13,685 bases of DNA from an uncultured Megasphaera sp. (GTDB taxonomy: Bacteria; Bacillota; Negativicutes; Veillonellales; Megasphaeraceae), in contig NZ_CATWFF010000040.1 of assembly GCF_958350005.1 (NCBI RefSeq), positions 1-13,685 of the forward strand. The letters run 5' to 3'. The notes under the pieces were generated by a model, which was given only the letters and a program-made list of their open reading frames with translations, was not told where the DNA came from and ran no database searches. Of the stretch, positions 1 to 6,859 are shown piece by piece. Every line of letters starts with the position of its first letter. The stretch's first letter is position 1. Made by a program: the position numbers and the translations under genes.

Positions 1-30
1 GCAAGAGGGTGATGAAAATGAGAATATAAA

Positions 31-65
31 AACCAAGTACCTCTTTTCAAGAAGGTACATGGGTT
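31..65 (-). terminator. Candidate intrinsic terminator after the alpha-hydroxy-acid oxidoreductase gene
   Basis: Directly after the stop codon, read on the minus strand, an imperfect inverted repeat can fold. GTACCT/AGGTAC (37-42 with 53-58) forms the core stem and AACC/GGTT (31-34 with 62-65) the base, with a small internal loop between them. An A-rich plus-strand run at 23-32 gives a U-rich tail in the transcript. The stem is short and the U run is interrupted, so this is weaker than the other two terminators in the window. Confidence 0.5.
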
Positions 66-72
66 CTGTCTG

Positions 73-1107
73 CTAGGGTCTTAATTTTTGTACAATATGA
101 GCCGGTACATGACGAACGTCCTGCACGCCTGTAATCATCATGGCATCACAAAGTTCGCGTTTCAACGTATCCAGTAAGACCTTGACTCCGGCAGCGCCGC
201 CGCCAATAGCCGCTACAGCAGCCGGACGACCTACCAGTACGGCATCGGCGCCAAGGGCCAGCATCTTCAGGACATCTTCCCCGCTGCGCACGCCGCCGTC
301 AGCAAAAATAGTAAGGCGCCCTTTTACAGCAGCTGCAATGGACGGCAGCACATCGGCCGTTCCGGCCATGCCGTCGAGAATACGGCCGCCGTGATTGCTG
401 ACCACAATGCCCTGAGCTCCGGCAGCTGCACAGGCTACGGCTTCTTCAGCCGACATGATTCCCTTGACGATAAAGGGAATCTGCACGGAAGCGGCAACTT
501 TCGCAATGCTGGCCGCACTTTTGGGGCCTACAGGCTGACCAAAAATACGCATGTTAATCAGTGTGGCCGCATCAATGTCACTGGCTACGGCGGGAGCACC
601 GGACTGCTCGGCTAACACGGCCCGCTCAATAATCTGATCATCTTCTCTGGGCTTAATCGTAGGAATGACGACGCCAGGCCGCTTTTTGCAGGATGCAATG
701 CCAGACGCATACATATAGGCTACGCCGCTGTCACCGGTAAAGGCCATCGTTCCTGCATCCATAGCGCCCTGCGTAATAGCTTCATCATATTCCTGTTCTA
801 CCGTTGCCGGATCGCCTTCTACCTGGGCATTTAAAACAATGCCGCCAATAGGAGCCAGCAAAATGGGCAGACTCAAGGTATGGCCGAACAAAGGCAGCTC
901 TGTACGCGGTTCTTCTACGCCGGACATACTGCGCATGACCAGTCCATATTCCTGCAGGGCTTCCAGATTTCGCATAAACGACCGTCCCGTGCGCAGTCCG
1001 CCAAAGCCGGGAATCATGCCGACACAGGCTTTGCCATTACACTGGGGACAGACATGACAGCCTTTCATTTTTTCTCTGGCTGCTGTCTGTATTTCCTTCA
1101 TATTCAT
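73..1107 (-). CDS. FMN-dependent alpha-hydroxy-acid oxidoreductase with N-terminal four-cysteine motif
   Basis: This 344-residue protein belongs to the FMN-dependent alpha-hydroxy-acid dehydrogenase/oxidase family (glycolate oxidase and lactate oxidase fold, TIM barrel, cytosolic). Seen: IVKGI with Lys215, SNHGGR at 237-242 with the expected catalytic His239 and substrate-carboxylate Arg242, and the FMN-phosphate segment ADGGVRSG at 269-276 followed by ALGADAVLVGRP. The N-terminus carries CHVCPQCNGKAC (Cys17, 20, 23, 28; CX2CX2CX4C), absent from classical glycolate oxidases and suggestive of a metal or Fe-S site. I do not see the usual N-terminal substrate-binding tyrosine, so the substrate is unknown. 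The start at 1107 is chosen because AAAGGAGG lies 8 bases upstream. A longer TTG-initiated reading to 1161 would run through a terminator hairpin. A rubredoxin gene lies 85 bases upstream and could be its redox partner (inference). The family call is firm; the substrate and electron acceptor are not known. Confidence 0.88.
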   Translation of the reverse strand: MNMKEIQTAAREKMKGCHVCPQCNGKACVGMIPGFGGLRTGRSFMRNLEALQEYGLVMRSMSGVEEPRTELPLFGHTLSLPILLAPIGGIVLNAQVEGDPATVEQEYDEAITQGAMDAGTMAFTGDSGVAYMYASGIASCKKRPGVVIPTIKPREDDQIIERAVLAEQSGAPAVASDIDAATLINMRIFGQPVGPKSAASIAKVAASVQIPFIVKGIMSAEEAVACAAAGAQGIVVSNHGGRILDGMAGTADVLPSIAAAVKGRLTIFADGGVRSGEDVLKMLALGADAVLVGRPAAVAAIGGGAAGVKVLLDTLKRELCDAMMITGVQDVRHVPAHIVQKLRP

Positions 1108-1132
1108 AGTACCAACCTCCTTTAACAACAAA

Positions 1133-1175
1133 AAAAGCTTGCTGTCTTGAGTATACCACAAGACAACAAGCTTTT
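1133..1175 (-). terminator. Strong intrinsic terminator after the rubredoxin gene
   Basis: A 17-bp stem pairs 1133-1149 with 1159-1175 around a 9-base loop. Its single imperfection (1142 with 1166) is a G-U wobble in the minus-strand RNA but a C-A mismatch in plus-strand RNA. Seven consecutive plus-strand A's (1130-1136) give a U-tract just after the stem in the minus direction. Both points orient it as the terminator of the rubredoxin transcript, whose stop codon is 17 bases upstream. The loop also holds a promoter-like hexamer. Confidence 0.85.
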
Positions 1176-1178
1176 ACA
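1150..1178 (-). promoter_or_regulatory. Candidate extended -10 promoter inside the terminator loop
   Basis: On the minus strand the hairpin loop reads TGGTATACT, an extended -10 (TG-N-TATACT, hexamer 1150-1155). A weak -35, TGTAAA (1173-1178, 3 of 6 matches), sits 17 bases away. Initiation would fall near 1143, leaving a leader of about 36 bases that carries the AAAGGAGG site and excludes the full hairpin. If real, the alpha-hydroxy-acid oxidoreductase gene is transcribed independently of rubredoxin. Confidence 0.45.
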
Positions 1179-1192
1179 CGAGGTGTTGACAA

Positions 1193-1354
1193 TTAGTCCA
1201 TTTTGACAAAAGCGTCTTTATCAGCGCCGCAGGTCGGACATACCCAGCCATCGGGAAGATCAGCAAACTTCGTGCCTGCTGCTACGCCGTTATCGGGATC
1301 GCCTTCAGCTTCGTCGTAAATGTAACCGCAAATTGTGCATTCGTATTTATCCAT
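1193..1354 (-). CDS. Rubredoxin
   Basis: This small reading frame encodes 53 residues, exactly the usual length of a one-iron rubredoxin. The two iron-binding knuckles are complete: CTICG (Cys6, Cys9) and CPTCG (Cys39, Cys42). The conserved core residues are present too: Tyr11, Tyr13, DPDNGV at 19-24, Phe30, the LPDGWVCP segment with Trp37, and Phe49 near the end. The protein is cytosolic, carries single electrons through an Fe(Cys)4 centre, and in anaerobes commonly serves oxygen and peroxide reductases or flavoenzymes. AGGAGG lies 8 bases before the ATG at 1354. A strong terminator follows the stop, so it is probably a monocistronic unit or the end of one. The next gene downstream encodes an FMN oxidoreductase, a possible partner (inference). 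I did not find a convincing promoter between 1355 and 1444. Confidence 0.96.
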   Translation of the reverse strand: MDKYECTICGYIYDEAEGDPDNGVAAGTKFADLPDGWVCPTCGADKDAFVKMD

Positions 1355-1444
1355 CGTTTCATCCTCCTAAAATAACCAGTAAACATTATTACTTACTGCT
1401 CATTACTTTATACATGGTATCATACTCATTGCCATTTTGCAACC

Positions 1445-2092
1445 TTATTGGGCCTTTTTTCCCATATCAATATCGACAATTCCTGTTGAGTAGGGAGCAA
1501 TTTCGTACTGGCCGAACAGGAAGTGGATCGTCTTATTTTTATCGAGGTAGTAGTTTTTCGGCAGTTCCGTCAGGCCGTCAAAGTACCGTGACAACACATA
1601 TTTGCTGAGGAATATTTTATCATTAATTTTTTTCAGCGTAAAGGCTTTGGCATCTTCTGGCCGAACCAGATCCTGCCAGTCCAGCCGTTCGCCTGTTGCC
1701 AAATCGAAAGTAACGCCGTTTTTCCAGCTCGTCGGATGGGCAGCCCGGTCAAAATACAAATAACCCTGATCGATAATAGACAGATACTTGCCGTCATTCA
1801 GGGTAACCACATAGGATTTTTCTTCGGTCATCTTCATGCCGACCAGGCTTTCTTTATCAAAGAATTTCTTGGCTTTCTGTTCTTCTTCCATAAAATACTG
1901 GGCAATTTTCTGACTGGCTGCATCATTGCCGGCAACAGTGACCTGGGGATACTGTATAGTCAGCGTACTGCCATTGTCCCGGGTGTATACGGCTTTCTGC
2001 CCGTCCTGTACTACAGCCGGATCCGCTGCCAGAGCCATTGAGGTAATAAACAGGGCCGCACTCAGCAGGGCTGCAACTTTTTTCTTTATCAT
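1445..2092 (-). CDS. Secreted DUF3298/RsiV-like domain protein
   Basis: This encodes a 215-residue exported protein of unknown function. An N-terminal signal peptide is clear: MIKKK, a hydrophobic run at about 6-19, then ALA before Ala23, a plausible signal peptidase I site. The C-terminal half matches the DUF3298 pattern found in RsiV and PdaC-type proteins: AHPTSW (118-123), TFDLATGERLDWQDL (about 128-142), YYLDKNKTIHFLF (about 181-193) and the hallmark YEIAPYSTG (196-204). The region before it resembles the DUF4163-type partner half. No polysaccharide-deacetylase domain is attached, so an enzymatic role is not supported; DUF3298 proteins are extracytoplasmic, and some bind muramidase or sit beside cell-wall enzymes (family knowledge). 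Two ATGs lie in tandem after AAGGAGG. The second (2092) has 7-base spacing and is preferred over 2095 with 4. It follows uvrC closely but has its own extended -10 promoter. Confidence 0.8.
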   Translation of the reverse strand: MIKKKVAALLSAALFITSMALAADPAVVQDGQKAVYTRDNGSTLTIQYPQVTVAGNDAASQKIAQYFMEEEQKAKKFFDKESLVGMKMTEEKSYVVTLNDGKYLSIIDQGYLYFDRAAHPTSWKNGVTFDLATGERLDWQDLVRPEDAKAFTLKKINDKIFLSKYVLSRYFDGLTELPKNYYLDKNKTIHFLFGQYEIAPYSTGIVDIDMGKKAQ

Positions 2093-2160
2093 CATACTTC
2101 CTCCTTCTCCAAAGAACCTGAGACTGCGTTCTATGTTCTATGTAGTTTTGTTGTGACTCT

Positions 2161-2169
2161 ATTATATCA
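2161..2169 (-). promoter_or_regulatory. Extended -10 promoter for the DUF3298-protein gene, overlapping the uvrC stop
   Basis: The minus strand reads TGATATAAT, a perfect extended -10 (TG-N-TATAAT; hexamer 2161-2166). It includes the TAA stop of uvrC at 2162-2164. No good -35 is visible, which is tolerated by extended -10 promoters. Initiation would be near 2154, about 62 bases before the start codon. No convincing terminator separates uvrC from this gene, so readthrough from the uvr operon is also possible. Confidence 0.55.
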
Positions 2170-3991
2170 TAACTTTATTGCGTTTTTCATCGGTTCCCAG
2201 CCGGAAAAAATAGTACACATTTTCTGCAGCCTGCCGGGTCATGCCCGGTACGGCTGCCAGGTCATCCACGCTGGCTTCCTTCATATCTTCCAGTGACTTG
2301 AAGGCCGTCCACAGCGCTTTGCGCCGCTTCGGACCAATGCCTTCAACATGGTCGAGGATGGATACGAGGCTGCGCTTGCCCCGCAGGCTGCGGTGATACG
2401 TAATGGCAAAGCGATGGGCTTCATCGCGAATAGCCTGAAGAAGCTGCAGTTCCGGCGTATGATGGCTGAGGATAATGGAATCACTGCGGCCTTCGACGAA
2501 AACTTCTTCAATACGCTTGGCCAGACTGATAACCGGTGCTTCACAGCCGGCATTGCGAATAATGGGCAGGGCTGCATGAAGCTGTCCCTTGCCGCCGTCA
2601 ATGACGATGAGGTCCGGTTCCGGCCAGTCCCGTTCACTGTACCGGCGTCCCATAATTTCGGCCATTGATTTGAAATCATCTGGTTTTCCCTGTACTGTTT
2701 TCAGTTTAAACCGGCGGTATTCCTGCTTCGCCGGCCGGCCGTGCTCAAACACTACCATGGAGGCCACCGTTTCAATTCCCTGGGTATGGGAAATATCAAA
2801 ACACTCCATCCGTTCCGGCAGACGGGGCAAATCCAGAATACGCGCCAGCCCTTCAACGGCGCCGCTGGTCTTGTCCGTATCATGCTGCCACTGGAGGCGG
2901 CGCTGTTCCAGCAGGACCCGGGCATTGTCCTCAGCCATGTCCAGGAGCTTGCGCTTTACGCCGCGCTGTGGAATAACCAGGGCTACCTGCACGCCTTTCT
3001 GCATGCTCAGGCGCCGTTCCTGTTCCGCCTGGTCCTCCACGGCTGCGACGACAATCTCTTTGGGAATGAAGGCTTCTGCCGTATAGTACTGATCCAGAAC
3101 GGCTGTCGTCAGCGCCGCCGGCGTTTCGTCCATACTGTTTTCCAGACTGAACGTTTCCCGGCCCATGAGCTTGCCGCTCCGGATGGCATAGATTTGCACG
3201 CATGTCTGTCCGGCATCGCTGGCAAAGCCCAGCACATCCATGTCACCGCCGCCGACAGTCGTAATATTCTGCTGTTCCTGAATCACCTTGACGGCTTCAA
3301 TCTGATCGCGGTACATGGCGGCTTTTTCAAACTGCAGGTCTTCTGCGGCCTGTTCCATATGCTGCTGCAGCTGCCGGATTACCGTCGTATTCCGTCCTTC
3401 CAGAATATCCAGACACTGCTGCACCAGTTCGTGGTAATCCCCTTTCGTAATGTAATGCACACAGGGGGCATCACAGTGCTGCAGGTGATATTGCAGGCAC
3501 GGACGGTCTGTATTCATAATGCGGCATGAGCGAATATGAAAGGTCCGCTGCATGAGCTTGAGGACGCGGTGAACGGCGCCGGAATCGGCAAAAGGGCCAA
3601 AATACCGCGCCCCGTCGCGAATGACGCGGCGAGTCATGAAAATGCGCGGATAGTCTTCGTGTACAGTCACTTTGATATACGGATAGGTCTTGTCATCGCG
3701 GAGCATAATATTATACCGCGGCCGATGTTTTTTGATCAGCGTATTTTCCAGAATGAGCGCTTCCATCTCGTTGGCGACGACAATCGTTTCCACGTCGGCG
3801 GCGTGGCTTATCATGGCCGCTACCTTCGGCGCCCGATTTACATCCCGGCGGACATAGCTGCGGACGCGGTTGCGCAGGTTAACCGCCTTGCCTACGTAAA
3901 TAATCTGTCCCTTGTCATTTTTCCACAGGTATACGCCAGGCTGGGTCGTCAGATTGCGTACTTTATCCAGTACTGCTTCACTAAGCGCCAT
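2162..3991 (-). CDS. uvrC: Excinuclease ABC subunit C
   Basis: UvrC makes the two incisions flanking a DNA lesion marked by UvrB in nucleotide-excision repair. The 609-residue protein has the whole family layout. The N-terminal GIY-YIG nuclease (GVY at 19-21, YVG at 32-34, Arg40, Glu77) makes the 3' cut. A cysteine set (Cys156, 165, 173, 177; CLQYHLQHCDAPC) matches the 4Fe-4S-binding positions described for UvrC. A UVR motif at about 203-238 binds UvrB. The RNase H-like 5' nuclease keeps Asp399 in FDISH, Asp465 in VIDGGKGQ and His526. Tandem helix-hairpin-helix motifs at about 545-597 bind DNA. The start lies 11 bases inside the uvrA coding end, with AAGGGG 7 bases upstream, so it is translationally coupled as the third gene of uvrB-uvrA-uvrC. 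No key residue is missing. Confidence 0.98.
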   Translation of the reverse strand: MALSEAVLDKVRNLTTQPGVYLWKNDKGQIIYVGKAVNLRNRVRSYVRRDVNRAPKVAAMISHAADVETIVVANEMEALILENTLIKKHRPRYNIMLRDDKTYPYIKVTVHEDYPRIFMTRRVIRDGARYFGPFADSGAVHRVLKLMQRTFHIRSCRIMNTDRPCLQYHLQHCDAPCVHYITKGDYHELVQQCLDILEGRNTTVIRQLQQHMEQAAEDLQFEKAAMYRDQIEAVKVIQEQQNITTVGGGDMDVLGFASDAGQTCVQIYAIRSGKLMGRETFSLENSMDETPAALTTAVLDQYYTAEAFIPKEIVVAAVEDQAEQERRLSMQKGVQVALVIPQRGVKRKLLDMAEDNARVLLEQRRLQWQHDTDKTSGAVEGLARILDLPRLPERMECFDISHTQGIETVASMVVFEHGRPAKQEYRRFKLKTVQGKPDDFKSMAEIMGRRYSERDWPEPDLIVIDGGKGQLHAALPIIRNAGCEAPVISLAKRIEEVFVEGRSDSIILSHHTPELQLLQAIRDEAHRFAITYHRSLRGKRSLVSILDHVEGIGPKRRKALWTAFKSLEDMKEASVDDLAAVPGMTRQAAENVYYFFRLGTDEKRNKVMI

Positions 3992-6842
3992 GATGCTTCC
4001 CCTTGGCCATCAGTTTTTTCGTCCGTTCCAGCACAGGCTTCAGAAACTGTCCCGTATAGGACTGAGGAACCTGACAAATTTCTTCCGGTGTTCCTGTCGC
4101 TACAATGGTCCCGCCGCCGGCGCCGCCTTCCGGACCAAGGTCGATCAGATAGTCTGCTGCCTTTACGACATCCAGATTATGTTCAATAACGACGACTGTA
4201 TCGCCGCCGTCTACAAGCATCTGCAGTACATCCATGAGCTTGTGAATGTCTGCAGCATGCAGTCCTGTCGTCGGTTCGTCCAGAATATACAGCGTCCGGC
4301 CTGTACTCCGTTTGGATAATTCCGATGCCAGTTTGACACGCTGCGCTTCGCCGCCGGACAAGGTTGTCGCCGACTGGCCGAGACGGATATACCCCAGGCC
4401 CACTTCCTGCAGGGTCTGAAGTTTATTGATAATACGGGGAATATGGGCGAAAAACTGGCACGCTTCATCTACGGTCATATTCAGTACATCGGCAATGGTT
4501 TTCCCTTTATATTTGACTTCCAGCGTTTCCCGGTTATACCGCGCGCCGTGGCAGACTTCACAGGGCACGTATACATCAGGCAGGAAATTCATTTCAATGC
4601 GGATAATGCCGTCACCCCGGCAGGCTTCACAGCGGCCGCCTTTGATGTTAAAACTGAACCGCCCTGCTTTATAGCCGCGGATTTTCGCTTCTGACGTCTG
4701 ACTGTACAGCTGGCGGATCACATCAAATACGCCTGTATACGTCGCCGGATTAGACCTCGGCGTCCGGCCAATAGGCGACTGATCAATATTGATGATCTTG
4801 TCAATATGTTCAGCACCCAGCATTTTTTTGAACTTCCCTGGCCGGTGCAGCGTTCCATATACAGCTTCAGCCAGTCCTTTATACAGAATTTCATTGACCA
4901 GCGTCGATTTTCCCGAGCCGGATACGCCGGTTACGACTGTAAGCGTCCCCAAGGGAAAGGATACATCTATGCCTTTCAGATTATGTTCGGCAGCACCGAT
5001 AATCTGAATAACTTTGCCATTGCCTGGACGGCGCTCTTCCGGTACGGGAATGAATTTATCCCCTTTCAGATACTGACCTGTCAGGGATTCAGGGCAGTTC
5101 ATAATATCCTGCACGGTCCCCTGGGCAACGACATGGCCGCCATTTTCCCCGGCAGCCGGGCCAATATCGACGAGAAAATCAGCAGCCCGCATCGTATCTT
5201 CATCGTGTTCGACGACGATCAGGGTATTTCCCAGATCGCGGAGCCGCTTCAACGCCTGGAGCAGTTTGTCATTATCCCGCTGGTGCAGGCCAATAGACGG
5301 TTCATCCAGAATATACAGGACCCCTACCAGGCCGGAGCCAATCTGTGTAGCCAGGCGGATTCGCTGGGCTTCGCCGCCGGACAAGGTACCTGCCGTACGC
5401 GACAGGGTCAGGTATTCCAGGCCTACAGTCTGAAGGAAGGTCAGGCGGGCCCGGATTTCCTTAAAAATCTGTTTGCCAATAAGCTGCTGCTTTTCCGTCA
5501 GCTTCAGGGTATCAAAGAAATGCAGCATATCGCTTACGGTCAGGTCTGTAAGCTCGGCAATATTCAGGCCGCCGATCTTTACGGCCAGTGCTTCCTTGCG
5601 CAGCCGTGTCCCGTGGCAGGCCGTACAGGGCTTGACCGACATAAACTGACCAAACTGGTCGCGCATCATATCAGACGATGCTTCGCGGTACCGGCGGCGC
5701 ACCATGGGAACGACCCCTTCAAAGGCCGTTTCGTACTGCTTGACTTCGCCCCGCAGATTTTCATATTCAAAAGTACACGTATCATCTGAACCCCACAGCA
5801 CCTTATGCTGCAGGTCTTCCGGCAAATCGGCAAAGCAGTTGTCCAGCGTAAACCCCTGCGGTTTCAGCAGGCCTCCGAGCTGGCGCATAAACCAGGAATC
5901 AGGATTGCTGCTGAGCGCGGCAATGGCACCGTCTGCAAAGGATTTGTGCGGATCAGGCAGTACCAGGTGGACGTCTACTTCCATGGTGCTGCCAATGCCG
6001 GAGCAGGCCGGGCAGGCGCCAAAAGGACTGTTGAAGGAAAAAAGGTGCGGCTCAATGTCCGGCAGACTTACGTGGCAGTCCGGGCAGGCAAAATGCTGGC
6101 TGAACGTCAGCACCTCGCCAGTGCTCATGCGCAGTACATGGACAATGCCGTCTGCCAGTTTAGCCGCCGTTTCCAGCGAATCAGTCAGCCTGGTCTGCAG
6201 GCCTTCTTTAATGACCAGCCGGTCAATAATTACGTCAATGGTATGTTTTTTATTTTTATTCAGAGGAATATCATCAGAAAGGAGATACACTTCGCCGTCG
6301 ACGCGGACGCGCACGTATCCTTCCTTGACCAGGCGGGCCAGAAGCTTCTGATGGGTGCCCTTCCGGCCTTCAACGACAGGCGCCATGATCATGACCTTTT
6401 CCCGGTCTCCCAGGGCCATGACAGCATCAGCCATCTGCTCGATTGTCTGCTGCCGAATCGGCTTGCCGCAGGACGGACAATACGCTTCGCCTACCCGGGC
6501 ATACAGGAGGCGCAGGTAATCGTATATTTCCGTAACAGTCCCCACAGTAGACCGGGGATTGCGGCTCGTCGTCTTCTGGTCAATGGAAATAGCCGGCGAC
6601 AGGCCTTCAATATAGTCGACATCAGGCTTGTCCATTTGTCCCAAAAACTGCCGGGCATAGGCCGACAGGGATTCGACGTACCGCCGCTGTCCTTCAGCAT
6701 AAATAGTGTCAAAAGCCAAAGAAGATTTCCCTGAGCCGGACAATCCCGTAAAGACGACCAGTTTATCCCGGGGAATAGACAGGCTGATATTTTTCAGATT
6801 GTGTTGACGGGCACCTTTGATGACAATATATTTTTCCTCCAT
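3981..6842 (-). CDS. uvrA: Excinuclease ABC subunit A
   Basis: UvrA is the dimeric ATPase that scans DNA for damage and loads UvrB. The 953-residue protein has two ABC-type ATPase modules. Walker A motifs lie at 33-41 (GLSGSGKSS) and 639-647 (GVSGSGKST), ABC signatures LSGGEAQ at 488-494 and 828-834, and Walker B ILDEP at 511-515 and 853-857. Zinc-binding cysteine pairs are at 253/256 with 277/280, and 738/741 with 761/764; an extra CTAC at 406-409 lies in the usual CXXCXGTRLRKEAL segment. Length is normal for UvrA. The AAAGGAG site overlaps the uvrB TAA stop (TAAAGGAG), with a long spacer of about 12 bases to the ATG, and the gene's last codons overlap uvrC. This indicates tight coupling with both neighbours. 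Nothing suggests the truncated UvrA2 type, since the UvrB-binding region between Walker A I and the first zinc cysteines is full length. Confidence 0.99.
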   Translation of the reverse strand: MEEKYIVIKGARQHNLKNISLSIPRDKLVVFTGLSGSGKSSLAFDTIYAEGQRRYVESLSAYARQFLGQMDKPDVDYIEGLSPAISIDQKTTSRNPRSTVGTVTEIYDYLRLLYARVGEAYCPSCGKPIRQQTIEQMADAVMALGDREKVMIMAPVVEGRKGTHQKLLARLVKEGYVRVRVDGEVYLLSDDIPLNKNKKHTIDVIIDRLVIKEGLQTRLTDSLETAAKLADGIVHVLRMSTGEVLTFSQHFACPDCHVSLPDIEPHLFSFNSPFGACPACSGIGSTMEVDVHLVLPDPHKSFADGAIAALSSNPDSWFMRQLGGLLKPQGFTLDNCFADLPEDLQHKVLWGSDDTCTFEYENLRGEVKQYETAFEGVVPMVRRRYREASSDMMRDQFGQFMSVKPCTACHGTRLRKEALAVKIGGLNIAELTDLTVSDMLHFFDTLKLTEKQQLIGKQIFKEIRARLTFLQTVGLEYLTLSRTAGTLSGGEAQRIRLATQIGSGLVGVLYILDEPSIGLHQRDNDKLLQALKRLRDLGNTLIVVEHDEDTMRAADFLVDIGPAAGENGGHVVAQGTVQDIMNCPESLTGQYLKGDKFIPVPEERRPGNGKVIQIIGAAEHNLKGIDVSFPLGTLTVVTGVSGSGKSTLVNEILYKGLAEAVYGTLHRPGKFKKMLGAEHIDKIINIDQSPIGRTPRSNPATYTGVFDVIRQLYSQTSEAKIRGYKAGRFSFNIKGGRCEACRGDGIIRIEMNFLPDVYVPCEVCHGARYNRETLEVKYKGKTIADVLNMTVDEACQFFAHIPRIINKLQTLQEVGLGYIRLGQSATTLSGGEAQRVKLASELSKRSTGRTLYILDEPTTGLHAADIHKLMDVLQMLVDGGDTVVVIEHNLDVVKAADYLIDLGPEGGAGGGTIVATGTPEEICQVPQSYTGQFLKPVLERTKKLMAKGKHHGA

Positions 6843-6859
6843 CGTTCTGCTGTTCTCCT

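Noticed and set aside
1108..1161. N-terminal extension of the FMN oxidoreductase to a TTG at 1161
   Set aside because: It would translate through the rubredoxin terminator hairpin, and the AAAGGAGG site fits the ATG at 1107.
1369..1444. Possible promoter for rubredoxin (TATAAA or TATGAT hexamers on the minus strand)
   Set aside because: Hexamers exist but no convincing -35 or TG extension is positioned with either. A promoter must be nearby, but I cannot choose one from sequence alone.
2741..3529. 262-codon plus-strand open frame opposite uvrC
   Set aside because: It is antisense to conserved UvrC domains, with no ribosome binding site and no recognisable protein features.
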